From CAYONP01 sp964405335 (lineage in GTDB: Bacteria; Armatimonadota; UBA10988): a stretch of DNA of 64,000 nucleotides. How positions within the stretch are numbered: position 1 is the first letter of the stretch; the number at the start of each line of letters is the position of its first letter. The stretch spans positions 44,988 to 108,987 of the forward strand of contig CAYONP010000004.1 of the NCBI GenBank assembly GCA_964405335.1, written 5' to 3'. The notes under the pieces were generated by a model. The model worked only from the letters and a program-made list of their open reading frames with translations. It was not told the DNA's origin and made no database searches. The translations under genes were made by a program, and so were the position numbers. This document shows, piece by piece, positions 34,689-43,269 of the stretch.

Positions 34689-35133
34689 TCACCAGGTTGC
34701 GCAGCTCGCGTTCGTCGCCGTGGCTGTCCATGCCGGGCAGGGGCTCCCAGCGGTGCATCGGCAGCAGGCCCAGGTCGACCGTCGGTTCGGGCCGCGTCCT
34801 GACGGGGTAACCGCAGCGCAGCGCGCCACTCTCGGTGATCAGTGTCACGCAGCCGACCGGCACACCGCGCAGCTCGAAGGCGCCGAGCGGGTTGGTGGTG
34901 GTGCGGCAGCCGGGCAGGCCGTCGACCGCCACGCTGACCCCGCCGAGCGGCTTGCCATCGAGGATCACCGTGCCGCGCACGGTGGTCGCCGCGCTGCTGC
35001 CGCTGAAGCCATGCACGCCGATGGCGGCCAGCATGACCAGCATGCCGGTGAGCCAGAGGGTGACCGTCAGCCGCTGCGCCGGTGGCCTGGTGCGGGCGAA
35101 CCGTTCGTCGCCAGGATGGTCAACGTACCGCAT
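34669..35133 (-). CDS. Membrane-anchored Ig-like protein
   Basis: 154 residues. One span near residues 23-43 (LTVTLWLTGMLVMLAAIGV) is followed by a carboxypeptidase-regulatory-like domain (VRGTVILDGKPLGGVSVAVDG). It overlaps the next upstream gene by 14 bp, forming a small operon with that gene and probably the TadE-like gene. Function is unknown; a role in pilus or envelope assembly is possible from context. Confidence 0.65.
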   Translation of the reverse strand: MRYVDHPGDERFARTRPPAQRLTVTLWLTGMLVMLAAIGVHGFSGSSAATTVRGTVILDGKPLGGVSVAVDGLPGCRTTTNPLGAFELRGVPVGCVTLITESGALRCGYPVRTRPEPTVDLGLLPMHRWEPLPGMDSHGDERELRNLVIIRGTR

Positions 35134-35626
35134 GGCGACCTCCGGGTTGAACCAGGTAGAACGAGTAGGTCGCGATCACCGTCAGCGTGGCGCGGTCCTC
35201 GATTTCGAGCCGGATGATCATCGGCGCGTCGAACGACTGATCGAAGGTCAAGCGGGCCTCGAACCGGCCGTCGTCATCGACCTCGACCACCGGCTGGGCC
35301 AGCCACGAGGTGGTGTACAGCCAGGGCTTGACCACCAGCTCACGGCCGACCGGCAGGACGGTGCCGCGCAGGCGGTGGACCCACGGGTCGTCGGCGAGCC
35401 AGGCGGCGACCACGGGGTCGCGCCAGTTGATCAGCCGCTCGGCCGGCAGCGGCGGATCGGTTTCGAGCCGAAAGGTCGAATGCAGCGCCGACTGCGCACG
35501 GTGGAGGTCGGCCGGCGACGGCTCCTGGCTGCGGACGGCGATCACGGCAATCAGCACCATCGCGGCGGTGCCATACATCGCCAGCCGCCCGGTCGGCCAG
35601 CGGCCGCCGGTCTGACGTCGGGACAT
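35120..35626 (-). CDS. Membrane-anchored protein, unknown function
   Basis: 168 residues, start ATG 35626 with AGGAG. One span near residues 15-32 (AMYGTAAMVLIAVIAV) and an exported domain with a beta-rich end (RFEARLTFDQSFDAPMI). I do not recognise the family. It lies between the TadE-like gene and the Ig-like gene in the same direction. Confidence 0.6.
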   Translation of the reverse strand: MSRRQTGGRWPTGRLAMYGTAAMVLIAVIAVRSQEPSPADLHRAQSALHSTFRLETDPPLPAERLINWRDPVVAAWLADDPWVHRLRGTVLPVGRELVVKPWLYTTSWLAQPVVEVDDDGRFEARLTFDQSFDAPMIIRLEIEDRATLTVIATYSFYLVQPGGRHAVR

Positions 35627-35668
35627 GTCGCACTCCTGGATCCGCGTTGCCGCGCCTGGCCCGGCGCG

Positions 35669-35908
35669 TCAGTTCGACGGGAAGTTGGTGCCGTCGTTGC
35701 TCGGGCCGTCCGGCGCGCCGTTGGTGTTGTCCTGGCTGTCGTTGACCGCCGGGACGGTCATCGACATGGCCTCGTTGTAGACCAGATCGACGGTCTTGCG
35801 CCGCATCTGCATCAGCGGCGGAATGCTGATGATCGAGATGCACGCCGCCAGCAGCGCGAACTCGACCAGTGACTGTCCTCGGTGACGACCATGCCTCATG
35901 CGCACCAT
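35669..35908 (-). CDS. TadE-like pseudopilin
   Basis: 79 residues. HRGQSLVEFALLAACISI matches the TadE/TadF and Flp type N-terminus (G-Q-x-L-V-E-F-A-L), a substrate for prepilin processing. The rest is short and Asn/Asp-rich. ATG 35908 has AGG upstream; 35899 is an alternative. It may be exported with the two following membrane-anchored proteins. No Tad secretion ATPase is in the window. Confidence 0.7.
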   Translation of the reverse strand: MVRMRHGRHRGQSLVEFALLAACISIISIPPLMQMRRKTVDLVYNEAMSMTVPAVNDSQDNTNGAPDGPSNDGTNFPSN

Positions 35909-36080
35909 CAAAGCCTGCCCCTTCTGCCGCGGACACGCGCCGCGGACGGTTGACGCTGGATCCCTACCATGTATCGGCCGGCGCGCCGCCACCGCTCAGA
36001 GCCGCGGCGTTAACAAACCGCAACGACCGCGCCGCGTGACCGGGACAGCACCGTGCGGCATGATAGCGAGGGAGAGCCGC

Positions 36081-37796
36081 GTGACCCGGCTGCAGCCCGG
36101 CGAGGTGAGGTTCGAGCCCCGCGCCGGCGGGTTGCGCTACCGCCAGCCCTGTCGGATCATCCGCGCCGAGCAGCCGGGCGAGGTGCGGGCCGCACTGGCG
36201 GCCGTCGAAGCGGAGACCCGCGCTGGTCGCCATGCCGCCGGGATGATTGCCTACGAGGCCGCGCCGGGCTTCGATCCCGCCCTGCGGGTCCACTCCGCGC
36301 CGGCGGTGCCGTTGCTCTGGTTCGGCATCTACGAGGCGCCCGAGCCTGCCCGCGACCCTGAGCCGAACGCGCCGGTCGGCGAGCTGGGCCCGTGGCGGAG
36401 CGAGTGGGACGAGGCGTGCCACGGTGCAGCCGTCGAGCACGTCCGGCGCTGCATCGCGGCCGGCGAGACCTATCAGGCCAACGTGACGTTCAGAATCAGG
36501 GCGGCCTTCGACGGTGATCCGCTGGCCCTCGCCGGTCAGCTCTGGTCGGCGCAGCGCGGCGGCCTGGGCGCGGTACTGCACCTGGGCGAACAGGTCATTG
36601 TCTCGGCCTCGCCCGAGCTGTTCTTCCGCCTCGCCGGCGATCGCCTCGAGTCGCGGCCGATGAAGGGCACCCGCCCGCGCGGCCGCACGCCCGAGGAGGA
36701 TGCCGCCCTGGCCGCCGCTTTGCGCGCCAGCGAGAAGGAGCGCGCCGAGAACCTGATGATTGTCGACATGGTGCGCAACGATCTCGGCCGCGTGGCCCGC
36801 ACTGGCAGCGTCGATGTGCCCGGCCTGTACCAGGTCGAGGCGTATCCGACGGTGTGGCAGATGACCAGCACGGTGACCGCGCGCAGCGACGCGCCGCTGG
36901 TCGACATCGTGGCGGCGCTGTTCCCCTGCGCCTCGGTCACCGGCGCGCCGAAGGTGCGCACGATGGGCCTGCTGGCCGGCCTCGAACCATCGCCGCGCGG
37001 TGTCTACTGCGGCGCGATCGGCTGGATTGCGCCGGGCCGGCGGGCCTGCTTCAACGTCGCCATCCGCACGGTGACCATCGCCGGCGGCGTGGCCGAATAC
37101 GGCGTCGGCGGGGGCATCGTGTGGGACTCGACCCCGGCCGACGAGTGGGCCGAGTGCCTGGCCAAGTGCCGCGTGCTCGAGCCGCCGCCCGACGGCGAAC
37201 TGCTCGAGACACTGCTCTGGCAGCCCGGCTGGCTGCTGCTCGAGCGCCACCTGGCTCGCCTGCTGCACAGCGCCGCGCTGTTCGGCTGGACGGTCGACCC
37301 GCCAACGGTGCGGCGTGCGCTAGACCAGGCGGTCGTCGGCGAGACCAGCCCTCGCCGCGTGCGGCTGACCGTCGACCGAGCCGGCCGGCCGGCGGTGAGC
37401 GTCGCGCCCGCGCCGGAGCCGCGCCGGTTCCGCGTCGGCCTGGCCGCCTCGCCAATCGACTCGACCTGCCGCATGCTCGCCCACAAGACCACCCGGCGCG
37501 AGATCTACGATGCGGCGCTGGCCGCCCGGCCGGGTCTAGACGACGTGATCCTGCACAACGAGCGCGGCGAGCTGACCGAATCGACCATCGCCAACCTGGT
37601 TCTGCGGCTCGACGGCCGGCTGGTCACCCCGCCGCTCGACAGCGGTCTGCTGCCCGGCGTGATGCGCGCCGAACTGCTGGCCCGCGGCGAGATTGCCGAA
37701 CAGGTGCTGACCATCGCCGAGCTCGACCGCGCCGAGGAGGTCTGGCTGGTGAACTCGGTGCGAGGGTGGATGGCGTGCGAGCTGCATCATGGGTAG
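36081..37796 (+). CDS. pabB: PabB-PabC fusion (aminodeoxychorismate synthase I and lyase)
   Basis: 571 residues from GTG 36081 with GGGAG upstream. Residues 1-365 are the chorismate-binding PabB part (SPELFF, RPMKGTRPRG, AENLMIVDMVRNDLGRV, FPCASVTGAPK). Residues 370-571 are PLP-dependent 4-amino-4-deoxychorismate lyase, with Lys469 in AHKTTRREIYD and GELTESTIANLV, GLLPGVMRAELL. The fusion turns chorismate and ammonia into p-aminobenzoate for folate. A PabA glutaminase partner is not here. The stop TAG lies inside a GTAGGG repeat end. Confidence 0.93.
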   Translation: MTRLQPGEVRFEPRAGGLRYRQPCRIIRAEQPGEVRAALAAVEAETRAGRHAAGMIAYEAAPGFDPALRVHSAPAVPLLWFGIYEAPEPARDPEPNAPVGELGPWRSEWDEACHGAAVEHVRRCIAAGETYQANVTFRIRAAFDGDPLALAGQLWSAQRGGLGAVLHLGEQVIVSASPELFFRLAGDRLESRPMKGTRPRGRTPEEDAALAAALRASEKERAENLMIVDMVRNDLGRVARTGSVDVPGLYQVEAYPTVWQMTSTVTARSDAPLVDIVAALFPCASVTGAPKVRTMGLLAGLEPSPRGVYCGAIGWIAPGRRACFNVAIRTVTIAGGVAEYGVGGGIVWDSTPADEWAECLAKCRVLEPPPDGELLETLLWQPGWLLLERHLARLLHSAALFGWTVDPPTVRRALDQAVVGETSPRRVRLTVDRAGRPAVSVAPAPEPRRFRVGLAASPIDSTCRMLAHKTTRREIYDAALAARPGLDDVILHNERGELTESTIANLVLRLDGRLVTPPLDSGLLPGVMRAELLARGEIAEQVLTIAELDRAEEVWLVNSVRGWMACELHHG

Positions 37797-37901
37797 GGCC
37801 CGGTGGCCGACCGGGCCGGCGGCGTTGGTAGGGCCCGGTCGCCGACCGGGCCGGCCGCGTTGCGCGCGATGTCGACGGCGGTTTCGGCGAAACCGCCCTA
37901 C
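37793..37901. repeat. GTAGGG...CCCTAC palindrome mosaic
   Basis: GTAGGG at 37793 and again at 37828, and CCCTAC at 37896-37901. Between them are two GGCCCGGT/ACCGGGCC stems and a GGCGGTTTCG/CGAAACCGCC stem. The first TAG is the stop codon of the PabB-PabC gene. It separates two convergent genes and could end transcription from both. Confidence 0.85.
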
Positions 37902-37915
37902 CACGGCCGCGAGGC

Positions 37916-39226
37916 TCAGATCGCCGCCGCCGCCTCGATCGCCGCCGGCGGCTCGCCTGCCTCGGCGGCGCAGCGCAGCAGCCGGGCCCGCAGGTCGTCG
38001 GCGATCGGCCGCAGGTCGCGCCGGCCGGCGAGGTTGCGCAACTCGTGCGGGTCGGCCGCCAGGTCGTACAGGTGGGTCTCGGTGTACCGGTCGCTGTATG
38101 GCAGGTTGCCCGGCCGGCCGAGGGCGGTGACGGCGTACTTCCAGCGCGCGGTTCGGATCGCCCGGGCGCAGCACGACTCGCTGATCTGGACGTAGACCTC
38201 CTCGCGCCAGTTGCTCGCCGGCCCGGCGGCGAGGGGTCGGAGGCTGCGGCCCATCATCGGCCCGGGCAGCGGCAGGCCGGCGACATCGAGCACCGTCGCC
38301 GGGAGATCGAGCAGGCTGACCAGCTCATCGGCCCGCCGGCCATTGTCGAAGCCCGGCCCGGCAATCACCAATGGAATGTGGATCGAGGCCTCGTGGCAGC
38401 TCCGCTTGTACTCGTTGTTGCGGGTGCGAAAGTGGCAGCCGTGGTCGCTGAAGTAGAACGTCACCGTCTCGTCGGCCAGGCCGCGGCGGTCGAGTTCGGC
38501 CAGCACCCGTCCGAGGTTCTGGTCAAGGCTCTCGATGCAGCCGCAGTAACCGGGCCAGTGTGACATCCAGTCGCCGCGGTGGGCGCGGAGGTCCTCGGGC
38601 ACCCAGGCATCGGCATGGCGCTCGGCCGAGCCGACCGGGCCGACGTATCGATTCTGGTCGTTCTGGTGGTGCGGCTCGAGGTAGCTGACCATGAGGCAGA
38701 ACGGCCGCGCCGGGTCGAGCCGGCCGAGGACGTCGAGCACCCGGTCGGTCAGCGCGTCGACGCGGTAGCCCCTCCGGCGCACCGGCAGGCCGTCGGCATC
38801 GTACATCCGCAGCGCGAAGGGCTGGCTGGTGAACTCGAGGATGTCGGCCGCCTCCCAGATCTGGTCCCATCCGCCGCGCAGCTCGCGCGGCACCGGGTCG
38901 GTCCGGGTTTCGGCCAGGTGCCACTTACCGAGGTAGGCGAGCTGATAGCCGGCGGCGCCGAGCTCGTGGGCGAAGGTCGGCTGGTCACGCGGCAGCGGGA
39001 CGCTGTTGACCACACAGCCGGTCTGCGTCGCGTAGCGGCCGGTCTGCAGGCAGCTCCGCGCCGGTCCGCAGACGGGCTGGCAGGTGAACGCCCGCTCGCA
39101 CAGCGTGCCGCGGCGCGCCAGGGCGTCGAGGTTGGGCGTCAGGCCGAGCGGCGAGCCATAGGCGCCGACGGTGTCCCAGCGCTGCTGGTCAGTGAAGAAA
39201 AGCAGCAGGTTCGGCGGTCGGCTCAT
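37916..39226 (-). CDS. Formylglycine-dependent sulfatase
   Basis: 436 residues. Asp in FFTDQQRWD, the modification motif CGPAR with Cys53, GKWHLAE and FSDHG are present. The Cys would be oxidised to formylglycine by a maturase not in the window. There is no signal peptide, so a cytoplasmic site is suggested, unlike many polysaccharide sulfatases. Substrates are sulfate esters of sugars or small compounds. It overlaps the upstream small coiled-coil gene by ATGA. Confidence 0.92.
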   Translation of the reverse strand: MSRPPNLLLFFTDQQRWDTVGAYGSPLGLTPNLDALARRGTLCERAFTCQPVCGPARSCLQTGRYATQTGCVVNSVPLPRDQPTFAHELGAAGYQLAYLGKWHLAETRTDPVPRELRGGWDQIWEAADILEFTSQPFALRMYDADGLPVRRRGYRVDALTDRVLDVLGRLDPARPFCLMVSYLEPHHQNDQNRYVGPVGSAERHADAWVPEDLRAHRGDWMSHWPGYCGCIESLDQNLGRVLAELDRRGLADETVTFYFSDHGCHFRTRNNEYKRSCHEASIHIPLVIAGPGFDNGRRADELVSLLDLPATVLDVAGLPLPGPMMGRSLRPLAAGPASNWREEVYVQISESCCARAIRTARWKYAVTALGRPGNLPYSDRYTETHLYDLAADPHELRNLAGRRDLRPIADDLRARLLRCAAEAGEPPAAIEAAAAI

Positions 39227-39597
39227 GCGCCGCGCTCCAGCTCAATGCCCTCCTCGCGCAGCAGTGACTCGACCAGCTCGATGGTCTCGCGCAGGTGCTG
39301 TTCGGTCTCGGCGTCGTCGGGTCGGCGGCTGCGCAGCGCCTCGCGCCACAGCTCGTGGGCACGCTGCAGGTGCTCGACGCGCTCGGCGCCGCTGCTCTGC
39401 TCGGCCAGCGCCTGCTGCCGCTGGGCGGCGAGGCGGGTCTGGCTGTGGAGCAGCAGTCGCTCGTGCTCGCCGGTCAGCTCGACGCTGCGCCGGCGGATCT
39501 GCCCGAGGCGCTTGAAGCCATACCAGAGCATGACCACCGAGAGCAGGCCGGCGGCGGTCAGGCCAACCAGGACGGCCACCATTCGGTCGGGTTCCAT
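39223..39597 (-). CDS. Small membrane protein with coiled coil
   Basis: 124 residues from MEPDRMVAVLVGL. One span (about 5-28) then a charged, heptad-like helix. It overlaps both neighbours (TGATG with aroK, ATGA with the sulfatase). I do not recognise the family; coupling alone suggests co-expression. Confidence 0.6.
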   Translation of the reverse strand: MEPDRMVAVLVGLTAAGLLSVVMLWYGFKRLGQIRRRSVELTGEHERLLLHSQTRLAAQRQQALAEQSSGAERVEHLQRAHELWREALRSRRPDDAETEQHLRETIELVESLLREEGIELERGA

Positions 39598-40193
39598 CAC
39601 CTCTCCAGCGCCGCGCGGATGGCCGCGACGAGTTCGTCGACGCCGCGCGGACCGACCTCGATGACCAGGTCGGCAGCCGACTCGTAGTACGGCAGCCGCT
39701 CGGCCAGCAGCTCGGCGGCGCGCCGGGCGACGGCCTCCGGCGTCCGCTCGGCGATGTGATCATCGATCATCGGCCGGCCGATGCCGTCGGCCAGGATGCG
39801 CTCGGCCGCCGTGGCCGGGTCGATCCGCAGCCAGACAATCTTACCCCGTCGGCGGAGCAGGGCGACATTCGCGGGATCGCGCACGACACCGCCGCCGAGG
39901 GCGATCACCGCTCCGTCCAGCGCCGCCGCCGCGGCCACCGCCTCGCGCTCGCGGCGCCGGAAGCCGGCCTCGCCCTCGGCCGCGAAGAGCTCGGGAATGG
40001 TCCGCCCGGTGGAGGCGACCAGCAGCTCATCGGTGTCGACGAAGCGTAGTCCGAGTTCGGCGGCCAGCGCCCGGCCGACCGTCGACTTGCCGGCCGACAT
40101 GAAGCCGCACAGCGCGATGTTGACCGCCGACGCGCCCGTGCTTTCTGATTCTGGTAACACCCCGCGCCACCTTTTGGCGTCAAGAGACTCCAT
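39597..40193 (-). CDS. aroK: Shikimate kinase
   Basis: 198 residues. CGFMSAGKSTVG is the Walker A motif, VDTDELL the substrate Asp, FRRRERE and LGGGVV the shikimate and Walker B regions, and RPMI the lid. It phosphorylates shikimate in chorismate synthesis, consistent with PabB-PabC nearby using chorismate. The 25 residues before the core are unusual, and no ribosome-binding site is clear, so the true start may be further in. Confidence 0.88.
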   Translation of the reverse strand: MESLDAKRWRGVLPESESTGASAVNIALCGFMSAGKSTVGRALAAELGLRFVDTDELLVASTGRTIPELFAAEGEAGFRRREREAVAAAAALDGAVIALGGGVVRDPANVALLRRRGKIVWLRIDPATAAERILADGIGRPMIDDHIAERTPEAVARRAAELLAERLPYYESAADLVIEVGPRGVDELVAAIRAALER

Positions 40194-40228
40194 TCAGAAC
40201 GCTGTCGCGCGTCTGGACGGAGGGCGAC

Positions 40229-40321
40229 ATGCCTGCCTGGCTACCGGTGATGGTTCTACTGGGCCTGGGCCTGCTCGCCTTCCTGTTTCGCTGGGTCGGC
40301 AGCCGGGCCGCCGAGGTCTAG
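40229..40321 (+). CDS. Possible 30-residue hydrophobic peptide
   Basis: ATG 40229 is preceded by GGAGGG with suitable spacing. The frame encodes MPAWLPVMVLLGLGLLAFLF, then RWVGSRAAEV and TAG: one membrane span with a basic end. It starts in the gap between aroK and hyuA and overlaps the end of hyuA in antisense. Too short to judge by homology. Confidence 0.35.
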   Translation: MPAWLPVMVLLGLGLLAFLFRWVGSRAAEV

Positions 40322-42229
40322 CAGCAGGTTGCCGAACGAATCGACCCGGCCGCTCACCCCTTCGGGCAGGCGCACCGTCGTGTCGTCGCCGGTCAAGATC
40401 ACCGGCCCGCGTACCTCGGCGCCGGCGGCCAGGGACTCCAGACGCCGCACGCCACCGGTCACCGGTGCCACGCCACCGGCACGGCGCGGCAGTTCGGGCG
40501 CCGGCACCCGGCCGACCAGCCGCACGCGCACGGTGACCAGCTCGATCGGCGCCTCGTCGCGGCGGTAGCCGTACTGCGCGGCGTGGGCCGCATGAAAGTC
40601 GTCGGTCACGACGGCGAATCGGGTGTAGGGCCGACTCAGCTCGAAGCTCTGGCCGCGGTAGCGCAGGTCGAGGCTGGGCAGCACGGTCACCTGGTCGATG
40701 CCCGGCGCGGCGAGATAGCCGCGCTGCGCGGCGGCCAGCTCGTCGAGCCAGCCGGTCAGTTCGGTCTCGGTCACCTCGGCCCACGACCGCATGACCGTCC
40801 GCGCGCCGTCGCGGACGACATCACTGAGCAGCAGACCGAGCGCCGAGAGCGACCCGGCATGGGGCGGCACGAGCACCTGCCGGATGCCCAGGGCGCGCGC
40901 CAGATCGACCGCGTGCAGCCCGCCCGCGCCGCCGAAGCTGACCAGGCAGAACTCGCTCGGGTCGATCCCGCGCTCGACGGTGATCACCCGGATCGCCCGC
41001 TCCATCGCCGCGTTCGCCACACTCACAATGCCCTCGGCGCAGGCCGGCCGCGACAAGCCCAACTCGCCGGCCAGCCGGTCGACCGCGGCCTCGGCCGCTT
41101 GGCGATCGAGCCGCATCCGGCCACCGAGGAAGCGCTCGGCCGGGAGTCGGCCGAGAACCAGGTGCGCATCGGTGACGGTAGGCTCGCTGCCGCCGCGGCC
41201 ATAGCAGGCCGGGCCGGGATCGGCGCCGGCGCTGCGCGGCCCGACGGCGAGCGCGCCGCCCTCGTCGCGGTAGGCGATCGACCCGCCGCCGGCGCCGACG
41301 GTCTGGATGTCGAGCATCGGCACGCCGACCGGCAGCCCGGCGATTCGGCTGGCGTGGCTCAGTGGCAGGCCGCCGTCGAGCACCGCCACATCGGTGCTGG
41401 TGCCGCCCATGTCGAAGCTGATCAGGCGCTCGAACCCGGCCGACTGCCCGACCCGCAGCGCGCCGACGACACCGGCGGCCGGCCCGCTCAAGATGGTCCG
41501 CACCGCCTCGTCGGCCGCGGTCACCGCGTCGATGCATCCGCCATTCGACTGCATCACACGCAGTTCGGCCGCGCCGAGGGCCGTGTCGAGCGCGCGCAGG
41601 TAGCGCCCCATCTGCGGCGCCACGTAGGCGTTGACGACCGTCGTCGCCGTCCGCTCATACTCGCGGAACTCGGGCAGGACACGGCACGACAACGAGACTT
41701 GCAGCCCTCGCGCGGCGGCCAGCTCGCCAATGGCCTCTTCGTGCTCCGGCCGGGCGAACGAGAAGAGCAGGCAGACGGCGACCGACTCCACCCCGGCGGT
41801 GACGAGAGCCTCGACGGCCTGCTCCGCGCCGGGCAGGTCGAGCGGGGTGATGACCGCGCCGTCGGGCCCGACGCGCTCGGCGACTTCGAGGCGCAGCTCG
41901 CGCGGGACCAGCGGCTCGGGCCGGGACTGTTCGAGGGCGTAGAGCAGCGGCCGGTCCTGCCGGCCGATGGCGAGGAGGTCGCCAAAGCCGGCGGTGGTGA
42001 TTAAACCGCAGCGCGCGCCGCGCCGTTCGAGCAGCGCATTGGTGGCCACGGTCGTGCCGTGGCTGACGACCGCCGGTTCGACGCCGAGCGCGGCAAGGCC
42101 GTCGAGCAGGGCGCGGTGGTAGTCGGGCGGGGAGGAGGGCAGCTTGTGCCATCGTAGCTCTCCGTCGACGACGGCGACCAGGTCGGTGAAGGTGCCGCCG
42201 ATGTCGACGGCCAGCATGGGCAACGTCAC
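40256..42229 (-). CDS. hyuA: Hydantoinase A / oxoprolinase family subunit
   Basis: 657 residues. LAVDIGGTFTDLVAV is the phosphate-1-like start, then SHGTTVATNALLERR, FDMGGTSTDVAVLDGG and FGGAGGLHAVDLA. HyuA hydrolyses hydantoins or related ring amides, often with ATP and a HyuB partner; HyuB is not adjacent here. The GTG start overlaps the HEPN gene stop (GTGA), so toxin-antitoxin and hyuA are now read as one unit. ATG 42217 would start directly at MLAVDIGG and may be the native start. Confidence 0.88.
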   Translation of the reverse strand: MTLPMLAVDIGGTFTDLVAVVDGELRWHKLPSSPPDYHRALLDGLAALGVEPAVVSHGTTVATNALLERRGARCGLITTAGFGDLLAIGRQDRPLLYALEQSRPEPLVPRELRLEVAERVGPDGAVITPLDLPGAEQAVEALVTAGVESVAVCLLFSFARPEHEEAIGELAAARGLQVSLSCRVLPEFREYERTATTVVNAYVAPQMGRYLRALDTALGAAELRVMQSNGGCIDAVTAADEAVRTILSGPAAGVVGALRVGQSAGFERLISFDMGGTSTDVAVLDGGLPLSHASRIAGLPVGVPMLDIQTVGAGGGSIAYRDEGGALAVGPRSAGADPGPACYGRGGSEPTVTDAHLVLGRLPAERFLGGRMRLDRQAAEAAVDRLAGELGLSRPACAEGIVSVANAAMERAIRVITVERGIDPSEFCLVSFGGAGGLHAVDLARALGIRQVLVPPHAGSLSALGLLLSDVVRDGARTVMRSWAEVTETELTGWLDELAAAQRGYLAAPGIDQVTVLPSLDLRYRGQSFELSRPYTRFAVVTDDFHAAHAAQYGYRRDEAPIELVTVRVRLVGRVPAPELPRRAGGVAPVTGGVRRLESLAAGAEVRGPVILTGDDTTVRLPEGVSGRVDSFGNLLLDLGGPAADPAKQEGEQAQAQ

Positions 42230-42642
42230 GGCTGGCCTTCGCTCGCCTCGGCGGTGGCGAGGAGGGCTGAGACGTGCCTGTGGAAGTTGCGCGCCGATTC
42301 GAGCGCGATGGTCGGGTTGATGGGCGGGAGGTCAGCTTCGGCCGCTTGGTCTCCATACCTTACCCAGCCTGCGTAGGGTGTGTAGCGCCGCAGGCCCAGC
42401 CAGGCGGTGGTGTCTGCACCATCGTTCGCCAGCGCTTCGAGCAACGACCGTATGTTGTGCGTTGGTTGAACCTGTATGCGTCGTATGGCAAGCCAGCACT
42501 TCGCACACTTCTCGATGCACTGCTGGGCGAACAGACCCATGGACCGATCGGGAAACGGAGGCCTGGCAACCATGCCCGCGAGAGTCTCGAGGTCGAGCGA
42601 CGCAGCTTCCAGGTAGGCCCGCGCCTCGTCAAGCGCGCTCAT
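42226..42642 (-). CDS. HEPN toxin of an MNT-HEPN pair
   Basis: 138 residues. LFAQQCIEKCAKCWLAI and PTHNIRSLLEAL are the HEPN core of this family, and RNFHRH fits the catalytic R-x4-H RNase motif near the C-terminus. In studied pairs the MNT partner adenylylates and silences the HEPN toxin. The start overlaps the MNT gene by 14 bp, and its stop overlaps hyuA. Confidence 0.85.
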   Translation of the reverse strand: MSALDEARAYLEAASLDLETLAGMVARPPFPDRSMGLFAQQCIEKCAKCWLAIRRIQVQPTHNIRSLLEALANDGADTTAWLGLRRYTPYAGWVRYGDQAAEADLPPINPTIALESARNFHRHVSALLATAEASEGQP

Positions 42643-42976
42643 AGACCGTCACACCTTCGCGCGCGGCGCGGGCGATGACGTGGTTCACCCCGTCGCGCAG
42701 CCGTTCGTACTGCTCGACACCATGAAGCAGGACATCAATGTCGGGCAGGTCAGAGGTCGTGGGCCCGTCGTAGAGCTCGCACAGGCGCTCGCCACGCGTC
42801 CGCCGCCGCTCCGGCGTATCATCCTCGATGACCAGCAGATCGAAGTCCGAGCCCACACGCGCCTCGCCCCTCGCCCGTGAGCCGAACAGGATTATCCGGA
42901 CCGGATCAAGCCGGGAGACCAGGTAGGCCACCGCCACGCGAAGCTGCGGGTCGTCGACCACTGCCGGTGCGCCCAT
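42629..42976 (-). CDS. MNT nucleotidyltransferase antitoxin
   Basis: 115 residues from ATG 42976, with GGAGGG five bases upstream. ILFGSRARGEARVGSDFDLL carries the minimal nucleotidyltransferase motif G-S-x(n)-D-x-D. The protein would transfer AMP to Tyr of the HEPN toxin. A TTGCCG/TACAAT promoter lies just upstream, its -35 inside a hyuA-like remnant. Confidence 0.88.
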   Translation of the reverse strand: MGAPAVVDDPQLRVAVAYLVSRLDPVRIILFGSRARGEARVGSDFDLLVIEDDTPERRRTRGERLCELYDGPTTSDLPDIDVLLHGVEQYERLRDGVNHVIARAAREGVTVYERA

Positions 42977-42997
42977 GGCACCCTCCACGTTGCCACC

Positions 42998-43025
42998 ATT
43001 GTAACCTGGCTTACCGCGCCGGCAA
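42998..43025 (-). promoter_or_regulatory. Promoter of the MNT-HEPN pair
   Basis: On the minus strand TTGCCG (43020-43025) and TACAAT (42998-43003) are 16 bp apart. The -35 falls in the hyuA-like remnant, the -10 beyond it. Confidence 0.5.
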
Positions 43026-43140
43026 CCTGGTCGGTGAACGTGCCGCCGATGTCGGCGGTGAGGAGGATGTCGCCGGCGTCGAGCGACGTTGGGGCGCCGC
43101 CAACGGCGCGCCCCGCGCCGCGGGAGCCGGGGTCGGTCAT
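43014..43140 (-). pseudogene. 5' remnant of a hyuA-like gene
   Basis: From an ATG at 43140 the frame reads into ILLTADIGGTFTDQVAG, the start of a hydantoinase A, then loses similarity after about 40 codons. Bases 43029-43054 match 42181-42206 of intact hyuA with one mismatch. The MNT-HEPN genes lie between the two. Confidence 0.7.
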
Positions 43141-43184
43141 CGCGCCTCGCGCCGGGCGGGCAGGCAGGGCGCACCATGGGCGGC

Positions 43185-43222
43185 GGGCCGCGATCCAGCG
43201 GGCCGCGATCCAGCGGGCCGCG
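43185..43222. repeat. 15-bp tandem repeat, 2.5 copies
   Basis: GGGCCGCGATCCAGC occurs twice in a row and begins a third time. It lies in the gap between the hyuA remnant and the unrecognised gene. Confidence 0.75.
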
Positions 43223-43269
43223 CAGCGGCACCTACATCAACCGTATCCATCTGCGCTATCACTCCTAGC

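Noticed and set aside
36060..36081. ATG 36060 as the PabB-PabC start
   Set aside because: GTG 36081 has a better placed GGGAG site and begins nearer the conserved domain; the ATG remains possible.
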